A DNA stretch of 64,000 nucleotides, taken from Melampsora larici-populina 98AG31. Its lineage: Eukaryota > Basidiomycota > Pucciniomycetes > Pucciniales > Melampsoraceae. Within the stretch, counting starts at the first letter, position 1; every line of letters starts with the position of its first letter. The stretch covers positions 522,820 to 586,819 of the forward strand of contig NW_006768773.1 in the NCBI RefSeq assembly GCF_000204055.1. The letters are read 5' to 3'. The notes below the pieces were generated by a model that was not told where the DNA came from, made no database searches, and was given only the letters and a program-made list of their open reading frames with translations. The translations under genes and the position numbers were made by a program. This document shows positions 1 to 14,325 of the stretch, one piece after another.

Positions 1-1424
<1,424 letters not shown>

Positions 1425-2467
1425 TAAGACTATTATCATATTGGACAGTGTTGTACCAAATAGTTTTATGGCTAAACAAACTGTAGATATTCATCAACTA
1501 GACTTTTGGCAACACTGACTCCAATAGTGTACAATAATATTAAGAATCGTTTTAAACAGCAGCATCTATGTCTTTTGCCTAGGTATATTGACATTATGAT
1601 TACGAACATTCGTTCTCTTCTAACGATTACTTCGATTCGTCCTTGTTTCTTTTCAACTTGAATTTGTTTTGAGATGTTTGACATATGGATTGTAAGGATA
1701 AGCATTTGTCTATGAAGTGCCCAAGAAGGGATAGAATTCTTTTTTTACTGGATAGTGTTAATTACCTCTGATCAGTAGTTGAGTGTGAAGGCAATGGGAT
1801 GTTTGAATACTAGAACATCAGGATTTCTTTTCTAACAGTATCAAGGTTAGTTCCAATAACTTGATGCTAGCATGGGATAGGATGCTTCACTACCGTCTCT
1901 TTTTCTTTTGATGCATGTCCTATATCACTGATCAATCCAGACTGGTTGAAGTACCAATATTGATTGATGTTTCGGTTCCTTTTGACCGGATAGTATATGT
2001 ACACTACTGTTTATGATAGTGATACCCTTTCTATAGTGAACTCCCCTCATGAGTCTTACCTTCCTTTTGTGTTCATTCACAAAATTGATGTTTTCCATTG
2101 CTTCTACCATTTGGTTTCCCTATGCAGCTACAACAGTAGTCTGGGGTTATATTTTGCATGGTTTCCCTATTTCCTGCCCTTGAGTTGCAGCTTTGTATGT
2201 AACAGGAATGTTTTAGATATAAGCATAATGCTCCATCGCTGTACGAGATATGTGTATAGTGAGCAATGGAGCTTTCGAGGGAAGTCTTATTGATCGTGCT
2301 GTTCGTCTTTTTGACGATGCATTTCAACATTCGACGACAAGACCCATACACCTCAATCATCTAGAACACGAAAACATCGAAGCCATCGATCGACTGGCAT
2401 TGCTGTAACTTCTCGAACGCCAACCCATCTTGGTCACATTCTACAGCTTCAGATAACCTAATTCAAG
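1425..2467. other. Intergenic stretch between MCM3 and the SmE gene
   Basis: About 1 kb without a supportable gene. Short open frames on both strands lack codon structure or family motifs. It should hold the MCM3 terminator and the SmE promoter, but I can point to no specific element. Confidence 0.5.
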
Positions 2468-3165
2468 ATGTCGGGTCGACAACAACGTGTGATGGTTCAA
2501 CCCATCGTGAGATCCATTTTTGATCGATGTTATGAAATGGGTTCATCGCGACTGATGTGTTTATGCGATCATGTATTTTAGAATGTTATTTTCAAACATC
2601 TCCAGGCTGGTCAGCTGGTTCATATCTGGCTATACGACAACACGGAATTCAGGCTCGAAGGAAAGATCATTGTGAGCTAATTTTCATTACTTTTGAATCA
2701 GCTTGACGGGTGATGCTCTCATCCTTGGCTGACAAAAAGTAGTTTAGAGGATCGGTATTGCTCTCAGTCTGAAGAGAGCGAGCGACGATCTCATCCCACC
2801 TACTCTGTAGTCTTTGTCACCTATATTCCTGACGGTTCATGTCACAACTTTCGCGTCTCTTCATCCAATACTCAAGCTCATCACTCACGGTGCTTTTTCA
2901 TTTTTTTGATTTCTTAGGGTTTTGATGAGTTCATGAATGTAGTACTTGATAACGCGTCTGAGGTCTGGGTTAAAGCCAAGAAGGGAACTCCTCACCGGGA
3001 GGCTGTTGAGAAGGGAACTCGAGTACCGCTAGGTGGGACAACTTTCATCATCCAACTGGTTATGTTCAAGTCTTTCTGACGCGCCTTGTTGTTTTGCCCG
3101 TATCAATAATAGGTCGTTTACTACTCAAAGGAGAAAACATCACCCTGATTGAAGCGCTGAAATGA
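2468..3165 (+). CDS. SME1: Small nuclear ribonucleoprotein E (SmE)
   Basis: One of the seven Sm proteins that form the ring around U1, U2, U4 and U5 snRNAs in the spliceosome. Four exons, 2468-2506, 2582-2671, 2918-3032 and 3113-3165, all with GT/AG borders, total 297 nt for 98 residues; human SmE has 92. The start MSGRQQRVMVQPI matches the family N-terminus. Sm1 motif is visible as VHIWLYDNTEFRLEGKIIGF and continues DEFMNVVLDNA. Sm2 is seen at the C-terminus as GRLLLKGENITLIEAL. The loop between them, rich in Lys and Glu, is a few residues longer than in animals. No break seen. Reading it as another Sm or LSm protein fits less well because of the N-terminal MVQPI. Confidence 0.95.
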
Positions 3166-4140
3166 ATGAACCAAAAATTTTCACCAATCCCGGTCATGCT
3201 TCTCAACTCTATTTGAAAATTCGACTCTCTTAGCTACTCCATTACAACTTTGGCGATTCTTGAATTTGACGAGTCGATATTTAAATAGATCAAAACTGTT
3301 TAGTCAATCATGATTTGAAGTCCATCCTGGTTTTGTGAATATCTGTCGAATCATGGAGAAAAACAACACCTGTCAGAAACTATTGGGGTGATGGCAATTC
3401 ATGCAATTATACCTTGCAAATGTACTCAAGCCTCACCGATCTACCTGGTGATGTTACCATACTACAGATTTGACAAATTTCATCTTGGGATTGTCATCTG
3501 CGTCTAGAAATTTCATTACGCCCACTTTGAACAGCCAAAATTCTAGACCGCTCAGCATCTGGAGTTCGTGTGACTGTGGACCGCACTGTTGAGATCATGA
3601 CTGATATCAGACTGGTACTGAAGATTGATTGCTGATCATATCTATTGAAGACGGTTCAAGATCACATCCCTTCCTTTGTTCTGCCCAATATTATCCGAGA
3701 AAAGAAGAGAAGCAAGTGACCGGTGATAATGCATTACTCCATGGGAAGCTGTCAATATTTGTCAAGAGTCCTTTGAAGTCACACCCGTTGACAAAGAGAA
3801 CTGGGAAGAAACCGCTATTGCCAATGCACACTTGATCTCCATCTCCATGTTAACCTTGAGGACGGCAACTCAGGAGAACTATGTATGCATGTGCTCCGTA
3901 TGAGTTCGTATATTGTTATCCGAGTCGAAGTCGTTCTGAGTCGAGACTCGACCCAACAGCTCTCAACGCCAGGGGACTTTCACACTCGATGACAGCTATG
4001 TTCCAGCTACGTGACACCTGTGTGATTCTGCTATAAAATTCAAGATCGACTTTGATGACTTCATGAGATCCTCCAGAGACAGATCTACATACAGACACTT
4101 CAGTCTTGTCTTGATCACTCTGAAAAGATAACTACGAAAA
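3166..4140. other. Intergenic stretch with a possible unrecognised coding fragment near 3640-3903
   Basis: No family is recognised. The plus frame at 3739-3903 reads as plausible protein (PWEAVNICQESFEVTPVDKE and onward, stop at 3901). A second plausible stretch just upstream in another frame (VQDHIPSFVLPNIIREKK, about 3655-3710) could be an upstream exon. Codon-like composition hints at a small multi-exon gene or a remnant, but no start, splice pair or homologue supports it. The rest looks non-coding and should include the promoter of the next gene. Confidence 0.25.
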
Positions 4141-4911
4141 ATGGCCTCCCAAACAACCGATTATCTTGGCGTGTTCGTTGATTTTATTCCCTATCAAGTT
4201 CTCCTTCGAAAGACTTTTTCAGACCCACCAATATGTGTTCCTCGTCGGTAGTGCTTACGCATTATTTGTAGCTGGCGGTGGGCTCATAGGGTGAGTAGTC
4301 CAAATGCAGCTCATTTGATTAGATGCGTATGTTCAAAGTCTAGGTTTTGATCGTGATTGAGCATTCGCATCGATCTCATCATTTCACTCTCGTAGTTATT
4401 TGAAAGCGTCTAGTGTACCTTCGTTAATCGCGGGTGGTGGCTCTGGTACGTCCTTCGCTCCATGATCATACCTACGTTTCGCACCTGAATGGCATTCAAG
4501 CTGAACGTCATCTCCTCGTCCATAGGCGCACTGATTGGGCTGGGTGCATATCGTGCACAGGTTCATGGAAAGCCAGATTTGGTTTTCGGTATGCCACTCT
4601 CTCAACTTGACACGAAATTGACGCGCACTTCAAAAATATTATGATCGAGTGCAAGGGTTTGATAAGCTAACCCCCATGTGTTGATTCATCCTCGAAGCTG
4701 TTAGCCTTGCATTGTCGATCTTCATGGGTAAAAGGTTTTTGAACTCTGGTAAACTGATGCCTGCAGGTATCACTTCTGTAAGACCTTTTGATTTACTTAT
4801 AATCAAGTGAATAGAAACTGATCATTCCCGTCAAATCCCTTCACTTGAATCTTTTAGATTGTATCTATAGCCATGGCAATTCGTTATGGACTCAGGCTAT
4901 TGAAGAATTAA
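4141..4911 (+). CDS. TMEM14-family small membrane protein
   Basis: Small multi-pass protein of the TMEM14 (formerly UPF0136) family; animal TMEM14C acts in the mitochondrial inner membrane in porphyrin handling, but the role in fungi is not settled. Six exons: 4141-4170 (or to 4176), 4223-4290, 4396-4445, 4526-4588, 4698-4777, 4858-4911. Joined, they give the family core: SAYALFVAGGGLIGYLKA, then SSVPSLIAGGGSGALIGLGA, then LALSIFMGKRFLNSGKLMPA, then SIAMAIRYGLRLL and stop. Four hydrophobic segments rich in Gly and Ala are visible, and the Gly-Tyr-Lys-Ala and SGKLMPAG signatures are conserved. The first donor is not clear: GTGTTC and GTTGAT are both in frame, so the exact N-terminus may differ by two residues. 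Confidence 0.88.
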
Positions 4912-6333
4912 GAGTCTTTCTATGAAATATCTTGATAAAACAGCTGTTACAAGATGTAATTTGTCATACCAATATTTGGCAATTCAAATGATGCTTTGCT
5001 ACCAATATTGGGCACATAGATTACTGACAAGGTCAACTTACCTCAAGGAAGCGTCCTGCATGGGGTATTTTCATGGTCTTTCATATACACGAAAGTCACA
5101 ATGAGGTCAACAGGTATGGCATAAACACATCAGTTCATCAACCTTGAAAAATTTCGTTGAAAGTTGGATTTGTGTTGGTCATATTGGACTAATACACTGG
5201 CACAATGTTCTTGAAAAAGTTGAGTTAACAAAGGACCTTGGAGTCTCTTATCCTTATTGGACTAAATAAAGATTCATGGAGCCATATTCCACCAACAGAC
5301 CAGCACTGCAAGTTGATTTGACTCTGACTGTTCAAAGCTTTTTGCTGATGAAAAATCATCTGTACACCAAATCATCTGTACTACACAGAGCATAGAGATA
5401 GACATATTGGCCCTTGGAGGCCCGCAAGTTATTTTGCACTATATAGTCAGGGTTTCCTACCTCACAAGATATAATGTCCACCTCTAAGCTGATTATGCTC
5501 AGGTGAAGTTCACTTTAGAGATGGATATTTGTTGAGTGCACTGCTAGGGCAAAAAGAGGCCTCATCTATGAGCCCTTGAAGCACAAACTTCCAAGGTTAG
5601 TTCTAATACTATGATAGCTTCCTGGCTATGATTGTATGTCCCCAAGTCCAAGGCCTTCCCAGGTGCTTTGCCAAGTCAATTTTCTGACTAGCAGTCTCTC
5701 CTTTGCATGTATACAAACTTAAAAGTTTAGCGTTTTATAGCTTCTGATGAAAATTAGACCCATGATTGAACGTCCAAGTGCATGCGTGAGGTCAACAGAC
5801 AAGATTTAGAGATCTTGAATTAGTTTGTGGGGTAAAGATTCAGTGATCAAGTGAGAAGATTTGGTTGGATTTGCAGAAAATCAGTGGGCAATTATACAAG
5901 AATGGAGCCTGTGACAACAAAACAACTGCTCTCCATCAGAGATATCCGGATTATGCCATAGATGATAGAGGGCAGGAGAAATCGATCAAAGATGTCATAT
6001 TAACCCATTAAAGCTTCAATTTATTCCCTTGAGAGCTTTTGGCGTATCTCCTTGTGGTTTTCGGAGCAGGATCTCATCATGATATGTGGTGTTTCCCCTT
6101 GAGTTCTCCAATTGGCAAGACGCTGGCTGTCTGGAGTGACTCTGGACTGCATAATGATCGAGACTGTCAGCTGGCGTGACATATAGGTTCTTGATGATTA
6201 AGGTGACATCTCTTGAGTCGGTGTTTACCATTTGATCAGCTCATCAAGTCTGTCGAATCACTCAGTCATCAACCCTTCATCATCATCTTCGTATCATCTT
6301 CGTCTTACTCTTCAAGTCTCTCAACTTTCTTCA
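4912..6333. other. Intergenic stretch, nothing recognised
   Basis: About 1.4 kb without coding structure on either strand. The final 100 bases before 6334 are rich in CT/TCATC runs, as often upstream of fungal start codons, and probably include the promoter and leader of the Mtr10-like gene. Confidence 0.5.
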
Positions 6334-9300
6334 ATGTCGGATCCCATCAAGGAACTATCAGCTCATCTTGCGGCTCTTTACCACAATCCGGACCCTAGTC
6401 TAAAGTCTCAAGCAAATGAATGGTTACAAAATTTCCAAAAGACCGTCAGTCATCGCTCTCAGATTATCTAGCGAGCATTGCCTCGCTTATCATACGCCCT
6501 TCCAATCGTTTTCTTCGCGAATGGCTCCTTGGCGGATTTCATCACTACACGAATTCTGACTCAGGCCGGTTTGTGGCATGTTTTGCTTCCACCAAAAAAC
6601 TCAATACTTTACCTATTCACTCTGATATTCAGGAAGAAGCATGGCTCACTGCCGACCTAATCCTCCGTGCACCTGATAGCTCTCTGGAATCTAAGCTGTT
6701 CGCTGCTCAAACATTTCGTGCAAAGGTATGAACGTATATAACGAAATTTAGGCCAAGTGATTAATATCTTGGTTGTTCTCGTCCTTTGCAGATCACCTTT
6801 GACCTTGAACAGCTCCCAGCTCCTCATCGGCTACAGCTCCGGGACTCTTTATTGACCGTCTTGACAGATTTTGCCACTGGACCCGCTAAGATAGTCCTTG
6901 TACACTTATGTCTGAGCTTGGCCGATCTAGCACTACAGCTGCCGGAATGGCCAACAGTCATAGGAGACATGACAGAAAAGTTTGGGAAAAGCCCGGAGAC
7001 TGTTCCAATCCTCTTAGAATTCTTGACCGTATTTCCTCAAGAAGTGTTGGGTAACCATCGGATCAAGATCACTGTATGTTCACTCTGACGTTCATCACTT
7101 TTAGAACCTCTCATTGATATTCATCATTAAACCGTAGAATCAATGGAGTTCCCCACATACTTCTCAATTGGTATCAGACACACTTTCAATGTATCTGGCT
7201 GCCCAAGGTGCGATGTCCTCGGTCTTTGGTTCAAACTGAAGGAGCTCTAACCTAGATCATTCATTCAAAGGCATCACAATACCGATCAAGTCTCAAGTTT
7301 TCAAGTGTTTAAGCGCTTGGCTACGGACCGGTGAAATTTCAGCTTCAGTTGTCGGTACCCCGAACGTTCTGAGCTCGGCTTTTAACGCACTGAGTGAGGA
7401 TGAGCTGTTCGAAGCGGCTGTTGATCTCATAGTTGATCTGATTCACGAGACTCAAGAAATCGACGATAACATGGCACTTATCGAAAGAATAGTCTCATTT
7501 TTAATCGCCCTTCAACCCAAACTGGCTCAAGACCGGGAAGATCCAGACATGATGAGAGGCTACTGTCGAATTTATGTCGAAGCTGGAGAGTGGTACACCC
7601 CCTTGATCCTTCGACATCCCGATACCTTCCTACCAATCGTTCATGCCATCCGTTCATGCTGCGATTATGAAGATCTAGATGTAGTCGGGATCACCTTCAA
7701 CTTTTGGTACCGACTTTCCAAGGGGCTTTATCGCAAGAGGCTTGAAGGCGAGATGAAACCACTGCTTGATGTATATTCCAGCCTGGTTCAGACAATCATC
7801 GGTCACCTGCATTATCCTAACGACATGAGTACACATACCGGCCAAGAAGCTGATGCTTTCCGACGATTTCGACACAACATCGGCGACACTCTCAAAGACT
7901 GCTGTTATGTTCTCGGTGCTTCTTTGTGCTTGAAGAGGTCGTATGACTTGATTGTACGAGCGTTGGCGAACAGCACGTCTTCTCGTTGGCAAGATATCGA
8001 AGCGCCTCTGTTTTCCATGCGCACGATGGGCGCCGAAGTCGATCCCAAGGATGATGAAGTCTTACCTCTGATTATGGATATCATTCCCAAACTACCAGCT
8101 CACCCTAAGATACAATATGCTACAATCTTGGTCCTTTGCCGATATACAGAATGGACTAATCTGCATCCGGACAGCATACCATTTCAACTTCAGTATATTT
8201 CAGCCGGATTTCAAGATCCTGCCGAAGAGGTTAGATTGGCTGCAGCTCAGGCGATGAAGTTTCTATGTCGAGATTGCTCACAGGTACGCTCTTTCCATTG
8301 TTTCCATTCATTTGCGGCACAGGTCATGAATCCAACAACTCCCTTGTAGCACTTAGTGTCGTTTTTACCTCAACTCCACACTTTCTATCAAACGGTTTCG
8401 TCAACTTTGGGCAAAGACGACATGACGGAGCTATCGGGTGCGCTCGCTCACATCATAGCGGTGATGCCGGCACCCGAAGCCTCACAAGCCCTCCAGACCT
8501 TCTGTATGCCCCTTGTGGAGAATATGCACAACATGGTGGCACAAAAAGTGCCACTGGGACAAGAGGGTGCCATTCAGCAGCTTTCAGGTGCGTAAAATTG
8601 CTTTGGCCGGATATCGTCTTGCTTTTCCCTGATCCTTTACGCTCCGTAGACACCCTGGAAACACTCGATACATTTCTTTCCTACGTACCTAGCCTGGCAG
8701 ACCACTTACAGCCTGAATGTAGCAAGACTCTTGAACAGATCTGGACAGTTCTGGACGGAGTGCTCGGCTCGTATGACAAAAACTTCAAGGTTTCCGAGCG
8801 CGCATGCGCTGTCATCCGACGCGGCCTTCAATTCTTTGGGAGATTTTGTTTACCTTTGTTAGTTAGCATAGTTGACAGGATGACGGTCTCTTATGAAAGG
8901 TCAGGGTGTCCCAGTTACTTGTGGATTACTGGCAAAGTGGTCGGTATGTTTTCGGAAACACGAGATCCCGGGCTTGAGTCTTGCTTGAAGATCGCCTTTG
9001 AAAGGCAAAGTGTCCATGCGTTCTCTACTATAAAGGAGGCAGGGGCGGAGCACACTTCTGATGGTATGTATTAAATGTTCTTGTCTGGAGATCAACGCCC
9101 AACCCCATCTGCTAATCTTCTGTCATTCTGTTGACTTCTTTTGTAGTGATCGATGATTACATTCATCTTCTTTTGGTCTTGTTAGAGTCTTATCCTCAGA
9201 TCATTGCTTCGTCTCCCTGTTTTCCTCCCTCGTTTCCAATCGTTCTCGCTTCACTTGAACTTTACGACCCTGGGCCGTTGTCGGCAACATTGGACTATGT

Positions 9301-9804
9301 ACGAGAGATTGTAGGCCATGAAAGTCTTGGTGTACAGCGACCTCAAAATGGCGTAGACGCACCTCAGGCACCAGCTGGCTTTGCCTTACTGGCAGCTCCT
9401 ATTAGATCCGTTGTTACACAATATGGCTTCCTCCTTTGTGAAGCCCTTTTGCGAAGGCTCCTCTCAGATCTACCCGAAGATCTCTCATCATCAGTGATCA
9501 TAATATTCCGATTATTAGGCGAGCACTTTCCCGCAGAGTTGTCAACATGGCTTCCTCCTATAGTGGAGCAGTTACCGGTCAAGTTGGCTTCTTCCGATGA
9601 TAAAGCTACTTTCATGGTAACCTTCAACAAGTCAGTAGATTCTCCCTCATGGCTTTCTCCCGAGGCCGCAAGACTGATGTACAATGTAACAGTGCGATCT
9701 CTCAAGGCCAAGGTGGGCTTGTTAAGGAAGCCATCTTGGTCCTATTCAAGGCATCAAGGAGAGAGCGCGCCCGTGAAAGATTCAATTCAGACAGAAGATC
9801 TTAG
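6334..9804 (+). CDS. MTR10: Importin-beta family nuclear transport receptor, Mtr10/transportin-3 type
   Basis: Karyopherin that carries SR-type RNA-binding proteins into the nucleus; built of HEAT repeats. Nine exons: 6334-6444, 6633-6725, 6792-7073, 7138-7207, 7271-8283, 8350-8587, 8650-9063, 9147-9630, 9693-9804. Start chosen at the first ATG, reading MSDPIKELSAHLAALYHNPD, followed by LFAAQTFRAK and FDLEQLPAPHRLQLRDSLL, which match transportin-3/Mtr10 N-termini. Alternating amphipathic helices continue throughout. The last intron (9631-9692) is needed: it moves the frame to GGLVKEAILVLFKASRRERA and a stop at 9802, a family-like C-terminus; without it the frame runs to 9811 with an unlikely tail. 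Two introns have the unusual donor GTCAGT. Length about 940 residues, as expected for the family. Confidence 0.9.
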
Positions 9805-10396
9805 CATTTAAGGAGTGGCATTTCTAGTGGCATTGCGTTCTTCAAATCATCTGTAGCTACCTACTCATCATCAAGTGACTCATTTTTGTGAATACAAGCG
9901 TAAACCTTTCTGATCATTTGTACGTGTGATGATTCTTTCCTCGTTCTGATAAAGCTCAAACTGGGCTATCTTGGAAGAAATCATTATCATTTCAGCAATC
10001 TGAGTTTACCTCAAAACACCACAAAAGTATTTCAAGTGTGCTTGCTCACTTATGATGTGGGTCTTAATGTGGATTTTCACATTCATTGCAGCTGCCTCAT
10101 GTGATAATGGAGTTAAATGCAACCAGCTCTTCTGGTGGTTTGTTTGATCACAGTACAGCTCAGATTAGATAAAAAAACTGCGTTGGCTCCTGGGAGAGAA
10201 CATCATCATTGTGACCTTGTGTCATGGATCCATTGGGTGGGTGTGCTTAAGGTGTTCCTCAAAGCTTGAAATTTGTGGGAATGTTAAGTTTGAGTATACC
10301 AGTGTCCAGCTACTTGGTCCACAGTTGAACTTTGCTGCGATTTTCTTCCAGTGGCACAGCCTCTGACTTTGCGTAGATACCAGGCCACAACATCAA

Positions 10397-10494
10397 CCAA
10401 GCAAATCCTGATGGCTGGGCTAGCCTTCCCTCAGGTTTTGACCAAAGAGCAAAGCCTGAGGAAGGCCTATCTCATCTGCTTGGCTCATGTTAAT
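10397..10494. repeat. Imperfect hairpin
   Basis: An imperfect inverted repeat of roughly 35-40 bases per arm. Outer arms pair CCAAGCA with TGCTTGG; inner arms pair CCTTCCCTCAGGTTTTG with CAAAGCCTGAGGAAGG, allowing two or three mismatches or bulges, around a short loop at about 10441-10449. It could be a small foldback remnant or an RNA stem; nothing else is known. Confidence 0.45.
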
Positions 10495-11723
10495 GATCTA
10501 AGCAGATGATGAGCCAGGAGAAAGGAGAACAAAAGGGGGAAAAAAGTTGGAAGGAAAAAGGTAGACAAGTTGAGGAAACCTCCAAGCTTGTTATGCTCAC
10601 CTCTCCCTGGGCACCAATTTTGGCAACTGTGACTGAGGCACAGGGCAAATAAAAAAAGTAAAAAGATGAGGAAAGGTAGCAACTGTGCTGCTACACATGG
10701 TAAAAGATGTACTCAGTCACGTGGTGGACGCGGGTTGTGAATTTGAGGCAGGCCCAGGCACGGATTTTGAGCCTTTCAAAGGCACACCTATAGTGGGGGC
10801 ACTGAGGTGTGCCTCTGAGCTCTTTAAATCCCTCAAAAAAGCAAAAAAAGGAGGTAAAAAACCGCTCAACAACACCAAAGATAGCATCTTTTGTAGTGCA
10901 TAATGATTAATACTGCTGGAGAGTGCTGTACATTTCATCAACAATTATCAAAAAAAGTGCTGACATTGAGCTTGGTGGTGGTTTGTTGATGCATTCACTT
11001 CAGCAGACATCATGAATCCTGTCCATTGCTTTCCAAATCCAATGGTAGGTTGGTTCTACTTGTCTGAGGCTGACTGTGACAAGGATGATTTGCTTTTTGG
11101 CATGATGTGAAAGGAGTCTATGTCTGACAGTGGCTTGGAGATAGGGGATTTGTTGTAAGTTTAGCACTTTGAGATGTGATTTGAAAAAAAATGATGTAAA
11201 TGGGATTGTTCAGGACCACGGAGAGCTCCTGTAGAGGTGTGTGATGTAAAAGATTTTATTTTCTTATGTTTGCTATGTATTGCTGTGGATTTCACGGCAT
11301 CTACAAAACTCTTCACAATTGTGTAGGTATGAATTTTGCAGTCGACAAAGTGCTTTACTTCTGGCTAGGCATTATTGAGGGAGAAGCAAGGGATCTGGTC
11401 AAGTTTTTATGAATGTAAACTGTGGTGAAGTTTGTGTAGTGTAGGAAGATTTTGCACAACATGCACCTTGATAAGAGCTCTCCAGGGTCCTGATAGTTCA
11501 CCCAGAATCACACAGCAACTGGGTGGCATAGACCTAACCCTAATGTTGGCATGCCAGCCCCAAAATTGGGCCTAAAAGGCCAGCCCCTGGTTTCACGCCC
11601 CGCTCACCACATGAACTCAGGTGAAATATCACATGACTTGAGGAGACATACAACACATATCTACATTAAGGAACCTCTCACACCCCTTTCCAACAGATGA
11701 TTGACACACAGCTCTCACATCAC

Positions 11724-13660
11724 TTAACCCTGAACACAAAACAAACTGGTTTTGAGGGTGGTGATATGAAGCTCTAACATGAAGTATATTCCAAAGATTC
11801 TATGACATACTTCAACCAGTTCTTTCATGACATCAAATGTATGATCAGATGTAATGAATGATGAGACCCCTGTTTTTTGTGTGAGGTATCCTCTGGTCAC
11901 ATAATGTGACATTGCTTGAACTCTTCTCCCATTCTGACTGAAATTGTCTTGGGATACCTTCAAGTTCCACAACAAAGTTGGATGTGAGTTGAGCACCATT
12001 GGGTACTGAGTACTTCTACAAGAATCTAATGAACACATTATGTCAAGAATATCAACATTAACATGAAAACCCCAACTCAATCTCTAATCACAACATATCC
12101 TTTTCTCTTCTTTTTTGTGTCTTTAAATCTCTCAAGTTCTGAAGCTCTGGATGGTTGCCAAAAATTTACAAAAAAAATTGTCTTCTGCATTTCAATAAAG
12201 GAATTCAGAGAACAATGTATACATACATGATCTAGCATTTATTTTCCTGAAAAAAAAAAGAAATACACAAGAGAAGGCCTTGAGTATGGAAAGTGAATAC
12301 CCAGTGTTCTCTGATTGAGAAGTCTACAGGAAGTTCATTGTTTCCATGAAGTCCATTTCCCAAAATTGAATGAATTCAGACACTTTACATGCATGTTCTG
12401 ATTAGTATTTCTGGTTAGATAAACAAGTTTATACATAGTCTCTTTCAAAAGTTTCATAGACATGCCGCTCTAGGACATCCCCACTCCTTGATTTCTGTGT
12501 AAGACTGTCAAAGTCAGACTCCAACATATGAAACATCTTGGCCAGAGTTGATACTTTCAAAGCTGTAGCTATATATCCATTTTGTTTGAATTAGGATGCC
12601 TTGTGAGGATTTTACCATTGGAATCATTTGTAAGATATGGTATATTAATTCTGTATGCCACAAAATGAAGTGGGCTAGTGTCTCCTGATCACAAATTGTC
12701 TGTGCTTTGACAGACCACTTGCAATAGGTTTTGAAGATGACACTATTGTCTTTTTGACCATTTTTCAGACCCTCAAGTTTGGATTGTAAGATAAAACAAA
12801 TGTAGAGATGGAAGTGGTGTAACTGGTGTACAAGTGCTTCTGGAAAAGATACAACACATTTACTCTGCCAGCCGTGACTGATGTGTTGTATCTTTTCCGG
12901 AAGCACTTATCTGATTTGATTTTTTCAAAGTAAGATAATTTGAAGATTTTCTTAATGCCTGTACCTGATTTCAATTGTTTTCAGTGTGAAATGAGTGGAA
13001 GCTTATGAAAACATTTTGTCAGGAGTGTGTGAGTAAAAGTTTTGTATATCAATCCCTGCTGTATAATCATGTGGCCAGAAGTATACTTCATTTCAAGAAT
13101 ATTGTTCAATTCCTCCCTTGGTCCAGACTCATATTGATGTCTATGTTTCTGGTTCTGTGATTCTATCTGTTTTGGAGGGGTGGGAAACATTATCAGAAAA
13201 TTGGGTGTTAATCTCCAGCTATCTTCATTAGGATTTATTCCTAGAGGCTCTCCTGCCCTTGCCTTTTTAGGAGGTCTGTTTTGTGAAACACAAAATCTAT
13301 CACACATCTTCAACCCTTGAGAACTTAACAAATCTAAACTGAGGTGGTTCCTTGAGCTTAGCCTTTCCATCTCAAATTCACTCATTGTGGATTCTTCTTG
13401 ATTGCCTGTTAGATTGACAGGAAAATGTGTTGTAGTTTGTGGCCCAAGAGATATATATCCTGCATCCAATTTTGTCCATCACATAATTTGTGAGGCTGTT
13501 TTGGAAGATAATCATCAAGTGATTGAGAGCCCCAGACCTCATAATTTTCCTGCAGCTTTTGATTGTCTATGGTTTTCTGATGTTTGCCACTGGATTTGTG
13601 CCTTGTGTGCTTGTGCAAAAGAGTTGAGTGACAACTCAGTATTTGATGGACTTTCTTCAA
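11724..13660 (-). pseudogene. Possible decayed coding region, family unknown
   Basis: Four overlapping or adjacent minus-strand open frames (13660-13409, 13469-12981, 12906-12514, 12080-11724) look more protein-like than chance, e.g. NPNEDSWRLTPNFLIMFPTP and VVSFPEALVHQLHHFHL. They do not join into one frame by clear splice sites. I do not recognise the family. A relic of an old element is the likeliest reading, but chance open frames in AT-rich DNA cannot be excluded. Confidence 0.25.
12832..12908. repeat. Near-perfect 28-bp hairpin
   Basis: Arms 12832-12859 and 12881-12908 are inverted copies with one mismatch (a G-T type pair) around a 21-nt loop. The arm begins AAGTGCTTCTGGAAAAG. A 27/28 match is well beyond chance. 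It could form a stable RNA stem or mark a small foldback insertion; no flanking target duplication was seen. Confidence 0.8.
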
Positions 13661-14325
13661 CTTGTAAAATTGTGTTCATAGATGTAGCCATGTGATTTAA
13701 GATACACAACCTCCCCACCAAACAATTATGTACTGAGATGTATCATCTTGTTGAGTGACAGTTAAAACTTCATTGTGTTTTTTTTGATTAAAAATGTTTT
13801 TGTAAAAGGATTTTCTGACTAATTGTAGAGAGAAGAGTCAAAGTGAATATGTATGATAAATGATCAGACCTCATTCCCAAGTCAAATCAAAAAGATCTTC
13901 ATATAGATCTCCTACATACCAGTGATTCAAACCTCACATATTGGGCATCAAACTTGTTCTGAACAACCAATTCAACACATTCTACATCAGCTCACTTTCA
14001 GCAAAATCAGTATATGTTTATTTATTTTTAGGCTTCTTATATTGTCAGCTAATCAAAGACATGGATTCCAGCCCTTAAGACTGAGTGTCAAAGATCCAAT
14101 ACATCACATACCAGGGCTATGATTGTGGGGAGATACAGCTTTACAGTCATTTCTTCAATACCTGTGTTTCTACATATCTGGACTCTGGAGTTAAAGTTCA
14201 AATATCAAAAAAAATGTCTACACTGTGTCCACTGTCAAAGAATGAAGATGTAGATACAATGAATGTGGTACTGCAATTTGAAGCATTTGGTGAGATGAGA
14301 AAAGGTTGATTGTTTGGCTTCATCA

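Larger units (their letters stand above)
9805..14325. other. 4.5-kb gene-poor, AT-rich stretch
   Basis: No intact gene recognised. It contains two hairpins (annotated separately) and long minus-strand frames between 11.7 and 13.7 kb that may be decayed coding sequence. TG/CA-rich composition would fit an old transposon relic, but no terminal repeats or transposase motifs were found. Confidence 0.45.

Noticed and set aside
9693..9811. Reading the last Mtr10 exon without an intron to a stop at 9811
   Set aside because: Removing 9631-9692 gives the family-like tail EAILVLFKASRRERA; the unspliced tail looks random.
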